Source: Pseudomonadota bacterium
GTDB lineage: Bacteria; Pseudomonadota; Alphaproteobacteria; SHVZ01
Assembly (NCBI GenBank): GCA_016195085.1
Contig: JACQAG010000018.1
Coordinates: 1-64,000, forward strand
Length of the DNA: 64,000 bases
Direction: 5' to 3'
In this document: in pieces, positions 34,007 through 42,395 of the stretch
Layout: the number at the start of each line of letters is the position of its first letter
How positions within the stretch are numbered: position 1 is the stretch's first letter
Program-made: the position numbers and the translations under genes
The notes under the pieces: model-generated
Database searches by the model: none
Told to the model about the DNA's origin: nothing
The model's input: only the letters and a program-made list of their open reading frames with translations

Positions 34007-34033
34007 ATTCGAATCGGCGCCCGAATCGATTCG
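34007..34033. promoter_or_regulatory. Clustered CGAATCG palindromes upstream of the GNAT-like gene
   Basis: ATTCGAATCG (34007-34016) contains the 8-bp palindrome ATTCGAAT, and CGAATCGATTCG (34022-34033) is a perfect 12-bp palindrome. Further GAATCG copies follow at about 34035 and 34061. They are in the intergenic region upstream of the minus-strand gene that starts at 33828. A transcription-factor operator array is likely, but no cognate factor can be named. Confidence 0.45.
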
Positions 34034-34094
34034 AGAATCGATCCCTGCGGTAATTTTCAGCGAATCGCCCGATGGCGGCTCCGTGCCTAGCGCC

Positions 34095-34487
34095 TCATTC
34101 GAGCGCGGTGCATTCGATCTCGATGTCGAACTCCATCGGCCAGCCGGCCACGGGCACGAAGGTGCGCGCCGGCGGATCCTTCTGGAAGTAGCGGCCATAG
34201 ACCTTGTTGATGACACTGTAATAGGCGGCGTTGGCGGCGTAGATGTTGACCTTCACCACCTTGTCGAGGGAGGAGCCGGCGGCCTCGAGCGCACGCTTCA
34301 GATTGCGCATGACCGCGTCGGTCTGGGTCTCGATGTCGCCGCGCACGATGGCACCGGTCTCGAGATCCAAGGGCGGCGTGCCGGAGACGAAGACGAAGCC
34401 ATTCGCCTTCACTACCGGCGACAAGGGCACGCCCAGCTTCTTGATCGCATCCGACATGACGGGGACGTTGACGATGATCTTGCTCAT
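34095..34487 (-). CDS. RidA-family protein
   Basis: 130 aa, the usual Rid length. It has the family pattern VKANGFVFVSGTPPLD near the N-terminus and VVKVNIYAANAAYYSVINKVYGRYF later. The conserved C-terminal Arg-centred motif of RidA is represented by PARTFVPVAGWP with Arg in the expected place. Such trimers hydrolyse reactive enamines/imines or act on pathway-specific acyl amides. It is the last gene of the minus cluster that includes a PLP enzyme, whose imines it might clear. Confidence 0.88.
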   Translation of the reverse strand: MSKIIVNVPVMSDAIKKLGVPLSPVVKANGFVFVSGTPPLDLETGAIVRGDIETQTDAVMRNLKRALEAAGSSLDKVVKVNIYAANAAYYSVINKVYGRYFQKDPPARTFVPVAGWPMEFDIEIECTALE

Positions 34488-34572
34488 GGCGTGAATTCTC
34501 CCAAGGTCGCAGGTGTCGTTGCGAGGGCTGAGGCAGCATCGCCCAGGCCCAAGAGATCCTGGGACACAGACG

Positions 34573-36165
34573 TCATCCTTTCCTGTCCAAGAAGTTCCGC
34601 AGCACATTGGCGGTGATGCGCGAGACGGCATCGTCGACCAGGATCGAACTCGGCCAGGTGATGGAGCCCACGGAAAACACCCGGCCGCCGCTCGCCGTCT
34701 CGTGGATGACCATGTCGGCCCCGCCCCCCTCGGGATTGAGCCCCTTGGCCAATACCTGCACGCCCTTGGGCGCGTGCTTGGAGATCTTGTCGGTCTCGTG
34801 GCCCGAGGCCCCGCCCGGCACGCGGCGATGCAGGCTCGCCTCGCCGAACGACTGGCCTGCTTGCAAGCCCGTGCCCGCGAACACCCAATGGGCTTCGTCC
34901 AAGACCCGGTAGGGCGCGCTGGTCATGATGCCGGCATAGCTGAACACCACGCCGAGAAGGTTGGCTTCGGATTCGACCCGGGCATGAAAGCGGCTTTCGG
35001 TGTCCCCACGGTGCAAGCGCTCGCGCTCGTTGCCGTTCTGGTAGATGACCGCGTTCTCGCCCACGAACTCCGCCTCGCAATTGAGCCCGTTGCCGCCGAG
35101 ATAGAGCAGCCGCCCGCCGCGCTCGAACACCCAGCGCTTGACCCGCCAATACATCTCCCTGGACCAGTATTCCGGATGCGTGCTCAAGACCAGGACGCGG
35201 TAACGGTCGAGGTCGACGATGCCGTGATGGAACTGCGTCTCGGCCCAGAGATCGTAGTCGAAGCCTTCCCGTTCCATCCAGCCCAGCAGCCGCCATTCCG
35301 CCGGCGCCAGATGGCAGGCGGTACGACCTTCGATGGGATTGGTTACTGCTTCGTCCGCGGGCACGAGGTTGATCGGCTCCGGGCGCTCGAAGGAGAGCGG
35401 GGCGTAGTCGAGGCTGGTATAGGCCATGTGATCGGGATCGGTATAGCGCGCCAGTTCCTGGCGGGCGTTCACCGTCGGCGTCGGCGGCAACCGATCGGGG
35501 TTGATGTAGTTGCTGCGGCCGCCGAAGGGGTTGTAGGCGTTCCAGTTGATATCGCAGGCCAGCACCGCGATCGGGGCTTGCGGGACCTTGGGCGCCACCA
35601 CCCAGGGAAACGAGAAGAACAACCCCGACTTGGTGCGGGCGTGAAAATAGTAGAGACCGGAGCGCTCCGGCGCCGATACCCATTGCTTGTGCGCCGGGCT
35701 CGCATAGCCGAACTTGTTCCACTGGACGCCGGTCTGCGAATAGTCGCCGTCGGGGGTGATCTGCACGGTGGCGCGCGGCCCGTGCTCGTCGTGCCAGCCG
35801 AGGCGGCGCACCAGCTCCTTCTTCCAGCCATAGCGCCAGAGCTCGAGCTCATAGGCCTCCGGCGAATGCACCCGGAACTCCGATGAATTGCCGTGCTGCA
35901 CCGCCTTCGGCCAGGCATAGCCGAGAAGGCAATCGGAGAGCAGACGAAACTGGTAGGGCTCGCCGGCTTTCACCGTGATGTCGACGCGCTTGGCGCCGTA
36001 GCCGGCTTTGTTGAGCACGACCGTGCAAGGTCCAGGCGCCAGCTCGGCATGGACCGCGCCCGAGGCGCGCGAGCGTGCCGCGATCGATCCCGCGCCGCTC
36101 AAGAATTCCAGCTGCACGTCGGGCAAGCCCACGTAGCGCTCGTCGCTGACATAGCCGATCAGCAC
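34573..36165 (-). CDS. N,N-dimethylformamidase beta-subunit-like protein
   Basis: 530 aa from GTG 36165, which has GAGGG 8 nt upstream and follows the preceding stop by 5 nt; an earlier in-frame start at 36204 would overlap the upstream gene. Family resemblance to the large subunit of dimethylformamidase: a beta-rich N-terminal part, then a catalytic-like domain with ACDINWNAYNPFGGRSNY, VLVLSTHPEYWSREMY, and RLLYLGGNGLNCE with VIHETASGGRVFSVGS at the end. Known members hydrolyse N-substituted amides using an Fe or glutamate-type centre. No small alpha subunit is seen next to it. The substrate is unknown. Confidence 0.7.
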   Translation of the reverse strand: MLIGYVSDERYVGLPDVQLEFLSGAGSIAARSRASGAVHAELAPGPCTVVLNKAGYGAKRVDITVKAGEPYQFRLLSDCLLGYAWPKAVQHGNSSEFRVHSPEAYELELWRYGWKKELVRRLGWHDEHGPRATVQITPDGDYSQTGVQWNKFGYASPAHKQWVSAPERSGLYYFHARTKSGLFFSFPWVVAPKVPQAPIAVLACDINWNAYNPFGGRSNYINPDRLPPTPTVNARQELARYTDPDHMAYTSLDYAPLSFERPEPINLVPADEAVTNPIEGRTACHLAPAEWRLLGWMEREGFDYDLWAETQFHHGIVDLDRYRVLVLSTHPEYWSREMYWRVKRWVFERGGRLLYLGGNGLNCEAEFVGENAVIYQNGNERERLHRGDTESRFHARVESEANLLGVVFSYAGIMTSAPYRVLDEAHWVFAGTGLQAGQSFGEASLHRRVPGGASGHETDKISKHAPKGVQVLAKGLNPEGGGADMVIHETASGGRVFSVGSITWPSSILVDDAVSRITANVLRNFLDRKG

Positions 36166-36170
36166 GAGGG

Positions 36171-38201
36171 CTACCCTCGGAGCTCGGCCAACCGGTGCCA
36201 CCACGATATCGCCGTGGCGACGGCGCGCGGCACGTCCTCCTCGAGCATGAACCCATCGCCGACCAGACGCCGCGCGGCTGCCTCGACCGCCTTCGCATAG
36301 CCCTCGCGATCGCCGTAGCGCCGCTCGAGAGACTGCCTGGGATCGCCGGTGGTCGCGGTCTCGGTGCGGGTGCGCGGCAAGGGGAGCGTGCTGCCGACAT
36401 AGGTGTGCATCGCGCCCTGGCTGAATCCGCGCGCCCGCAAGTTCCAGCCGACATAGGTAGCAAGCGGCGCCTCGACCATGGGCACGCGGATGCCGGCGAT
36501 GTCATTGCCGTCGGCATCGACCGCCGGCACCAGGACCGCGTATTCGCGGCCAGGTGCCGCATCGCGGGGCGGCTCGATGGTGAAGATGCCGGCATCGGCC
36601 TCGGCGCCATAGTCCAGGAGCGGCAGCCGGTTGGGCTCGCGGGGGATGCCGACGCCGGGAATGCGCGGAAACTGCGTTCGCCACTCCTCCATCGTCGCCA
36701 GCGTCTTCGCCGCCCGGGTGGGAATGCGGCTTGCCGGCGGCGCCACGCCGTCCGTCGCCCAGCGATCGAGCGCATCGAGGAGTGCGCGGAACAGCATCGA
36801 GGTGTGCACGATGTTGCTCCAGTTCTGGCAGACCCCACGGCTCGGCTTCTCCAGGAGCGGGTCGGCGAAATGCTGGGAGCTCGCCCAAAGGTAAACCCGG
36901 GCCGTGTCCGGCTGCTCGAGGTCGTTGCCTTGGGTGTCGGTGTGCACCAACGAGCCGCGGCGCTGCCAATACTCGGTCCCGGTCTGGGTGTGAACGACGA
37001 GGGGATCCGTCTTGGGACGCTTCAGGATCGCGTCGGTCTCTCCGGTCAGATGGTCGGTCGAGCGCGCATAGGAGAAGGGAAAACGATCGGCATAGTTCAG
37101 ATGGCCTTCGTGCTGCTCGCTCGGGTGGGTGACGGGCTGGGAGAAGCGATGGTTGAGCCGCATGCGGCCGCCGCCGGAAACATGGGGGAAGGCGCCGTCG
37201 AACACAGGGCGCCCGGCTGCGTCCTCGTTGAAGCCGCGATAGATGAAATCGCGGATACCCCGGCCGGTCTGGGAGCGGCCCCAGCAATAGGCCTTCGCCA
37301 TGCGCGCGCCGCTCTCGGCGAGCGGGTTGGCGTTCCCGGCCGTGTCGCGATCGCCATGCTTCAGGAAGGCGATGAGATCGCGCACGACCAGATGCCCGAG
37401 GCCGAGCACCAGGGGATCCTTGCCGGCATAGACCAGCTCATAGATCCAGCCCGGCTCGAAACCGCCCGGCAGATAGATGTGGCTGTCGGAGGGAATGACG
37501 GCGCTTTCCGTGCCGGCGCCGTCGAGGCCGCCGCCGCGTTCCAATCGCGCGAACCGCCAGCGATCGGGCGGGACCGGGCTCGGCTCGTCCCAGGCATATT
37601 GCCGGCGGGAGAGCGTCGCCTGGCTGGTATCGAGCGAGACTGTCGGATGCGAGCGCGTCGAGGCCACGCCGCTCAACGGGAATGAACAGACCCCCGCCTG
37701 GTCGGCGATGAATTCGGCGCGGACCGGTCCGGTGAGCGGCCGCTCGCCGTCCCGAGCCACCGGCACGTCCATGACCATGCGCCCGTCGCCCGGCCAGAGA
37801 TCGCCTTGCCAGGCCGCCCAGACGATGGCGTAGCCACGGCGCATGAGGAACCCATTGCCGGCATCCCCGGGGCTGGCGGGATCGTTGCTGCCTGGCGCGT
37901 CGTTGAAGAACTGCAGGGCGCGCTTGTTGCCCCGGTTGCCGTAGTCGAAGAAGATCCGCCGGTTGCCTTTGGCGAGATCGACCGGCTTCAAGATAAAGAG
38001 ATCGGTCGCCAGCTCGACCAGACCTTGCCGATTCCGGGATGCGCGCTCCAGATCGACGATGCCGCGCTCGGCCCGGCCCTTGGGATCGACCGCCAGATGC
38101 GCCCGGCCGACGAGGCGCTCATAGGCGCCGACCAGGCCGAAGGCCGCACCCCCGGCGAACGGCGCGCGTTCGGCCAGGCGAATATCCAGCGTGTTGTCCA
38201 A
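36171..38201 (-). CDS. Alpha/beta hydrolase domain (Abhydrolase_10) family protein
   Basis: 676 aa. I chose TTG 38201 because GGGAGG lies 6 nt upstream and no ATG or GTG gives a better start after the MFS gene ends. The family pattern includes GNRGNKRALQFFN, MRRGYAIVWAAWQGDL, YCWGRSQTGRGIRDFIYRGFN (nucleophile-elbow-like G-R-S-Q-T-G), and HVSGGGRMRLNHRFSQP. No signal peptide in this start. It follows an MFS gene by 53 nt and precedes the dimethylformamidase-like gene by 5 nt, so the three are probably one operon. Esterase or lactonase activity is the family's usual annotation, seldom proven. Confidence 0.75.
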   Translation of the reverse strand: MDNTLDIRLAERAPFAGGAAFGLVGAYERLVGRAHLAVDPKGRAERGIVDLERASRNRQGLVELATDLFILKPVDLAKGNRRIFFDYGNRGNKRALQFFNDAPGSNDPASPGDAGNGFLMRRGYAIVWAAWQGDLWPGDGRMVMDVPVARDGERPLTGPVRAEFIADQAGVCSFPLSGVASTRSHPTVSLDTSQATLSRRQYAWDEPSPVPPDRWRFARLERGGGLDGAGTESAVIPSDSHIYLPGGFEPGWIYELVYAGKDPLVLGLGHLVVRDLIAFLKHGDRDTAGNANPLAESGARMAKAYCWGRSQTGRGIRDFIYRGFNEDAAGRPVFDGAFPHVSGGGRMRLNHRFSQPVTHPSEQHEGHLNYADRFPFSYARSTDHLTGETDAILKRPKTDPLVVHTQTGTEYWQRRGSLVHTDTQGNDLEQPDTARVYLWASSQHFADPLLEKPSRGVCQNWSNIVHTSMLFRALLDALDRWATDGVAPPASRIPTRAAKTLATMEEWRTQFPRIPGVGIPREPNRLPLLDYGAEADAGIFTIEPPRDAAPGREYAVLVPAVDADGNDIAGIRVPMVEAPLATYVGWNLRARGFSQGAMHTYVGSTLPLPRTRTETATTGDPRQSLERRYGDREGYAKAVEAAARRLVGDGFMLEEDVPRAVATAISWWHRLAELRG

Positions 38202-38254
38202 GGGGTCCCTCCCGAACACCGGAGTATGGCCAGTTGCCGCGTCCCGGGCAACGC

Positions 38255-39505
38255 TCAGCGCTGGCGCAACGCTGGCCAGATGAGCGCGGCGAGGATCGCT
38301 AAGAGGAAGCCTTCGCTGGTGGCGACCGAGACGGCGTTGCTGGCGCCGAGCCAGTTTGCCATCAGGCCCACATGCAGCATGCCGAACGGGCCGGCGCCGA
38401 TGAACATGGTGAGCACGCCCATGACCCGCGAGCGCAGCTCCGCCGGAGTCTGGGTGAAGATGATGGTCGCCTGCATCGCGCCGAAGCCGGCGCTGCCGAC
38501 GCCACCGACGAGCAGCATGGCGAATGCCAGGGAAAACCACGGGCTGCGGGAAAACAGAAAGGTCGCGAAGAGACACAGCATGGAGCCGATGAGGAAGGTC
38601 CGCGCGTAGGGCCAGGCCTCGCGATTGACGGCGATGACGATCGAGCCCAAGAGAGCGCCGGTCCCTTCCGCCGAGGCGAGGAGCCCGATGGCGATGGCGC
38701 TCAAGCCCAGCTCGTCGCGGCCGATCGCCGGCACCAGCGAGGAATAGGGAAATCCGAAGAAATTCATCAGCACGGTGATGGCGAGCGTGCCGGCGATCAG
38801 CGGCTTGGTGCGGGCATAGCGCAAGCCTTCCAGAACATTGGCCAGCACATTGCGATCGCGGGGCGGACGCGGCGTCTCGGCATGGGTGAGCGAAACCGCC
38901 AGAAGGCCGGCCAGCGCGTAGAGCGTGGCGGCGATGAGATAGGCTCCGGCGAGGCCAACCGTCTCAAAGAGGAGGCCGCCCATGATCGGCCCCACCATGC
39001 GGGTGCCGTTCGCGGTGGCGGAATCGAGACCCATGGCGGCGCTGATGCGCTCGATGCCGGCGATCTCGCCAAGCATGGTGCGCCGAACCGCCATCTCGCC
39101 CGACCAATAGAGCCCGTTCGCGAGCGCCCCCAAGGCGATATGCCAGATGGCGATCCGTCCGGTGAAGGCGAGAAGCGCCAGCACGCCGGCGATCGCGGCC
39201 ATGCCGAAGAGGCCCGCGATGAGAAGAAGACGGCGATCGGAGCGCTCGGCGAGCGCGCCGGCGAAGGCGCCCAGACACAGCATCGGCAAGGATCTGAGCG
39301 CCGTCACCGCGGCGGCGAGGAAGGCCGAGTCGGTGGCATCGAACACGAAGATGCCGACCGCCAGCAGCTCCAGCCAGCGCATGGTGTTGGCGACGCCGCC
39401 GACGATCCAGATTCTAAGGAAGCGTCCGTCCTTCAGCAGCGGCACCTGCGCATGGGGCGCGGCAACGCGTTCCGCCGGCGTGGACGCGATAGCGGCTTTG
39501 CTCAT
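38255..39505 (-). CDS. MFS transporter (EntS-like)
   Basis: 416 aa, about 12 membrane helices. It has the MFS motif A equivalent GALAERSDRR after helix 2, and the order of segments resembles the EntS/Bcr-like exporters (FRIWIVGG... then LANGLYWSGEMAVRRTMLGEIAG). A cytoplasmic N-terminal tail of about 25 residues precedes helix 1. It is the second gene of the catabolic cluster and may export or import its substrate. Direction of transport cannot be told from sequence. Confidence 0.88.
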   Translation of the reverse strand: MSKAAIASTPAERVAAPHAQVPLLKDGRFLRIWIVGGVANTMRWLELLAVGIFVFDATDSAFLAAAVTALRSLPMLCLGAFAGALAERSDRRLLLIAGLFGMAAIAGVLALLAFTGRIAIWHIALGALANGLYWSGEMAVRRTMLGEIAGIERISAAMGLDSATANGTRMVGPIMGGLLFETVGLAGAYLIAATLYALAGLLAVSLTHAETPRPPRDRNVLANVLEGLRYARTKPLIAGTLAITVLMNFFGFPYSSLVPAIGRDELGLSAIAIGLLASAEGTGALLGSIVIAVNREAWPYARTFLIGSMLCLFATFLFSRSPWFSLAFAMLLVGGVGSAGFGAMQATIIFTQTPAELRSRVMGVLTMFIGAGPFGMLHVGLMANWLGASNAVSVATSEGFLLAILAALIWPALRQR

Positions 39506-39672
39506 CGACGAGGACGCGCGAGCCCCCGGATCAGGCCGACCTCCCTAAGACTTTATTCTTCGTTCGGAGCCTTTGTCCGGCTCCGTTGCCGCAAATCAAT
39601 GACGCGACTGCTCGCTTCTCTCCTCAAGCCCGGAATGCCGTGCCCCGTACCGCCGGCCTTCTGCTCCCTCGA

Positions 39673-41172
39673 TCAGCGGGCGCGCGTCGCCGACCAGCTG
39701 GCGGAGCCGAATTGGCCGAGATTGACCGGGCCCGCATGCGTGCCCGAGGTGCCGAGCGTGACCGTGCCGGCGAGCGCATCGCCCCTGACCTCGCCCTCGA
39801 AGCGGAAGGAAAGCCGGGTTCCCTCGTAGGGATGCGCGCTGCGGAGCTCGACACGATCGCCGGACACGCTGCCCTCGATCGAGCTCTCGGAATATTGGGT
39901 GCGATGGCTGCCGGAGAGCGATTGGCCGTTCTGGCCGAGCTTCACATGATGGGTGGCCTCGCCATTGAGGAACTTGATCCGGATCTCCCAGTCGCCGGCA
40001 AGCTGCAGCTTGCTCGGGCTCGCCTTGATGGCATCGGCGGCCTTCGGCGGGGCGGCCAGAACCTCGGCGATCCTGGTTCCCACCGCCTTCGCCTCGCCCG
40101 GCTGCAGGCCGAAGGGATCGATCTGGACCGAGGCCTCGGTCGCCTCCATGTCGTCCAGCATGACGCGCGGCTCGCCTTCGAGCAGCGCCTGGCGCAGGCC
40201 TACGCCAGCGAGCTTGATCTTCGCCTTGTCCCAGGCCACCACCAAGCGCGGCACGCGCACGACGTCCTGGGGCTCGATCACCTTGGTGGTCACCGCCGGA
40301 TTGCGCGTGATCAGGGCGGCGATAATGGCGAGATCGTCCCGCCACTTCTTCTCTTCGCCTTGGTGGTCGCGCTCGCCGAACCAGATCTCGACCGCGGTCA
40401 AGATGCCGATGACGTCTTCCTTGCTCACCTTCATCGGCCGGCCGAACGCTTGATGCGGCGAGGCATTCGCCCAGGCGGCGCGCACGATATCCTTGTCGCC
40501 GAGCAGGAGCCCGGTCGTCTGCGGTCCGCGCAGGAACTTGCCGCCGCTATAGATCACCATGTTGGCGCCGCGGGTGAGCCAGGGGTCCGGCCGCGAGATG
40601 TGCTCGGAGGCGGCGTCGACCAGAACCGGGATGCCCCGGGGGCGCGCCAGCTTGACGATCTCCTCCAGCCGCAGGCGGGAGCCGGCTTCGTTGACGCCGA
40701 GCACGCAGACCATGGCGACCTTGCCGCCGTCGAACTCCGTCTCCAGGTCCGTGACGTTGTCGACCTCGATGATGCTGGCGCCGACCATGCGGATCGCGTG
40801 GTCGTAGGCGAAGCGCTGGCCTTTGGGGATAATGACCCGGTTCTTCATGCCTTCGGTGTTGGGCATCCGCAGCATCTTCTCCGGATCGTTGCCGGCAACG
40901 GAGCCGGCGGCCGCCAGGCACACGGCGGCAGCGCTGCCGCAGGTGACCACACCCCACTCGGCGCCGGTGAGCTCCGACAGGCGCTCGCCGGCGTGCTCCA
41001 TCAGCTCATAAATGTTCACATAGCGCTTGGCGGCCTCGGCCATCGCCGCCTTGACTTCGGGCAGCATCAGGCTGCCGCCATGGATGGTGCGCACGCTGCA
41101 GCAATTGATGAACGGCCTGACCCCGAGGCGAAGATAGGGGTCGTCGTTTCTGCGAGAGCCGTTTGCGTCCAT
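39673..41172 (-). CDS. SelA/DgaE-like PLP enzyme with C-terminal beta domain
   Basis: 499 aa. Residues 1-390 follow the fold-type I family of L-seryl-tRNA(Sec) selenium transferase/D-glucosaminate-6-phosphate ammonia-lyase: RPFINCCSVRTIHGGSLM at the start, VLVDAASEHISRPDPW, and VIYSGGKFLRGPQTTGLLLG with the PLP Lys. About 110 extra residues follow (LAGDWEIRIKFLNG to the end) as a beta-rich, lipocalin-like tail. ATG 41172 is chosen because GGAG lies 8 nt upstream; ATG 41178 is too near it. SelB- or tRNA-Sec-related genes are absent, so a selenium role is unlikely; an amino-acid or amino-sugar lyase is more plausible. Confidence 0.75.
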   Translation of the reverse strand: MDANGSRRNDDPYLRLGVRPFINCCSVRTIHGGSLMLPEVKAAMAEAAKRYVNIYELMEHAGERLSELTGAEWGVVTCGSAAAVCLAAAGSVAGNDPEKMLRMPNTEGMKNRVIIPKGQRFAYDHAIRMVGASIIEVDNVTDLETEFDGGKVAMVCVLGVNEAGSRLRLEEIVKLARPRGIPVLVDAASEHISRPDPWLTRGANMVIYSGGKFLRGPQTTGLLLGDKDIVRAAWANASPHQAFGRPMKVSKEDVIGILTAVEIWFGERDHQGEEKKWRDDLAIIAALITRNPAVTTKVIEPQDVVRVPRLVVAWDKAKIKLAGVGLRQALLEGEPRVMLDDMEATEASVQIDPFGLQPGEAKAVGTRIAEVLAAPPKAADAIKASPSKLQLAGDWEIRIKFLNGEATHHVKLGQNGQSLSGSHRTQYSESSIEGSVSGDRVELRSAHPYEGTRLSFRFEGEVRGDALAGTVTLGTSGTHAGPVNLGQFGSASWSATRAR

Positions 41173-41280
41173 CCTCATGTCTCCTGGGCGCACCCGGCGA
41201 ACGCTCCCTTGAGCGGACCGGTGCGCAACCTCGGGCTAGGCTGAGCCGAGCCGCCGGAATGGCGGCCCGGGGGAGGCTCG

Positions 41281-41307
41281 AGGAGGGGGTGGGGACCACC
41301 CCCTCCT
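41281..41307. repeat. GC-rich hairpin repeat, copy 7 (short)
   Basis: AGGAGGGGGT (41281-41290) and ACCCCCTCCT (41298-41307) form a perfect 10-bp stem with a 7-nt loop, followed by AAAAAACCCC. The inner part is like the G/C blocks of the dispersed repeat. It lies between two minus-strand genes. A-tract rather than T-tract position on the plus strand argues against a plus-strand terminator. Confidence 0.6.
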
Positions 41308-41401
41308 AAAAAACCCCGGCGGAATATAGCGGAGGCGAGCGGGTCATCGCACCTGATTTTCTTCTTGGAAAATCTGCGGCAAATGCGCCGGGTTGGCCAA
41401 A

Positions 41402-42328
41402 TCAGCGCTGGCGGGCGAATTCCCGGCCGAAGGCGCGGAGCACCTCGTCCAGCTCGGCCGACCAGAAAGCCCAGTTGTGGTTGCCTTCGGCGCGGGTGAG
41501 CCGCGCCGGCACCCCGGCGGCGGCCAGCATGTCGCGGAAGGCTTCGGTATCGGCCGGCGAGAAGGTCTCGGCAGTGCCGATGGCGAGCATGATGCTGGGC
41601 CGCTCCGCATCGCCCGCAAGCGTCTTGATCTCGTTCACGGGACTTGCCTGAAGGAACCGCTCGACGCTGAAGGGCTGGCCGAAGGAGCCGCGAAAGACGC
41701 GGGCCATGCGTTGCTCGTCGACGGCGAAGCCAGGCTTCACCCGGAGCCACAGCGCCGGGCTGAGCGCTGCCACCGCCGCGTAGCGATGCGGCTGCCGCAA
41801 GGCGAAGCGGAGCGCGCCATAGCCGCCCATCGACACGCCGGCGATGGCGCGACCCTGCTGCCGGGCGATCGTCGGCAGCGTGGCGTCGATCATGCCGACA
41901 AGATCGCGATCGATGGCGGTGTCGTAGTTCCCCGGACCGCCGACCTCGGCGCTGTCGACATACCAGCTCGTCTTGCCGTCGGGCATGACGATGATGCTGG
42001 CCGGCAGCGCCCCCTCGCCGATCAGGCGATCGGCGGTCTCCTGCACCTTGCCCTCAAGTGGCCATACCGAATCATCGTCTCCGACCCCGTGCAGCAGATA
42101 GACGACGGGATAGGGCCCGCCCTTGGGATCGAACCCGGGTGGCAGATAGAGGCAATACGCCATCTCCCGGCCCAGGGCCGGGCTCACGAATCTCTGACGC
42201 TCGCGGATGACCGAGCCGGTCCCGGCCGCTTGCGCCGCCGCCGGCTGCCCGGAGAAGACGAGCGCCAGCGCCAACAGCAGCGCCGGAAGCCTCTTCGGCA
42301 TGACGTGTTCGGCGGAGTCGGATTTCAT
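41402..42328 (-). CDS. Secreted putative esterase (PF00756-type)
   Basis: 308 aa. A signal peptide is evident (MPKRLPALLLALALVFSGQPAAAQ, from an internal ATG at 42301 or from 42328). The alpha/beta hydrolase core has LLHGVGDDD (oxyanion region), nucleophile elbow GVSMGGYGAL (Ser at about 176 of the longer form), catalytic Asp candidates in the C-terminal third, and a His in GNHNWAFW. It resembles S-formylglutathione hydrolase/feruloyl-esterase-like secreted enzymes. The upstream OpgC gene is on the same strand 67 nt away, but no functional link is obvious. Confidence 0.82.
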   Translation of the reverse strand: MKSDSAEHVMPKRLPALLLALALVFSGQPAAAQAAGTGSVIRERQRFVSPALGREMAYCLYLPPGFDPKGGPYPVVYLLHGVGDDDSVWPLEGKVQETADRLIGEGALPASIIVMPDGKTSWYVDSAEVGGPGNYDTAIDRDLVGMIDATLPTIARQQGRAIAGVSMGGYGALRFALRQPHRYAAVAALSPALWLRVKPGFAVDEQRMARVFRGSFGQPFSVERFLQASPVNEIKTLAGDAERPSIMLAIGTAETFSPADTEAFRDMLAAAGVPARLTRAEGNHNWAFWSAELDEVLRAFGREFARQR

Positions 42329-42395
42329 GGGCCGAGAGGCTAGCCTTGGCTCTCGAGCCTGTCAGCAAGGATTGCTGCAAGCTCGATGGCGACGG

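Noticed and set aside
39673-41172. Selenocysteine synthase (SelA) as the specific function
   Set aside because: No selB, selD or tRNA-Sec is in the window, and the fused C-terminal domain and catabolic neighbours favour a DgaE-type lyase.
41281-41316. Intrinsic terminator at the hairpin near 41290
   Set aside because: On the plus strand the stem is followed by A residues, not T. On the minus strand the T-run comes before the stem, so neither direction fits.
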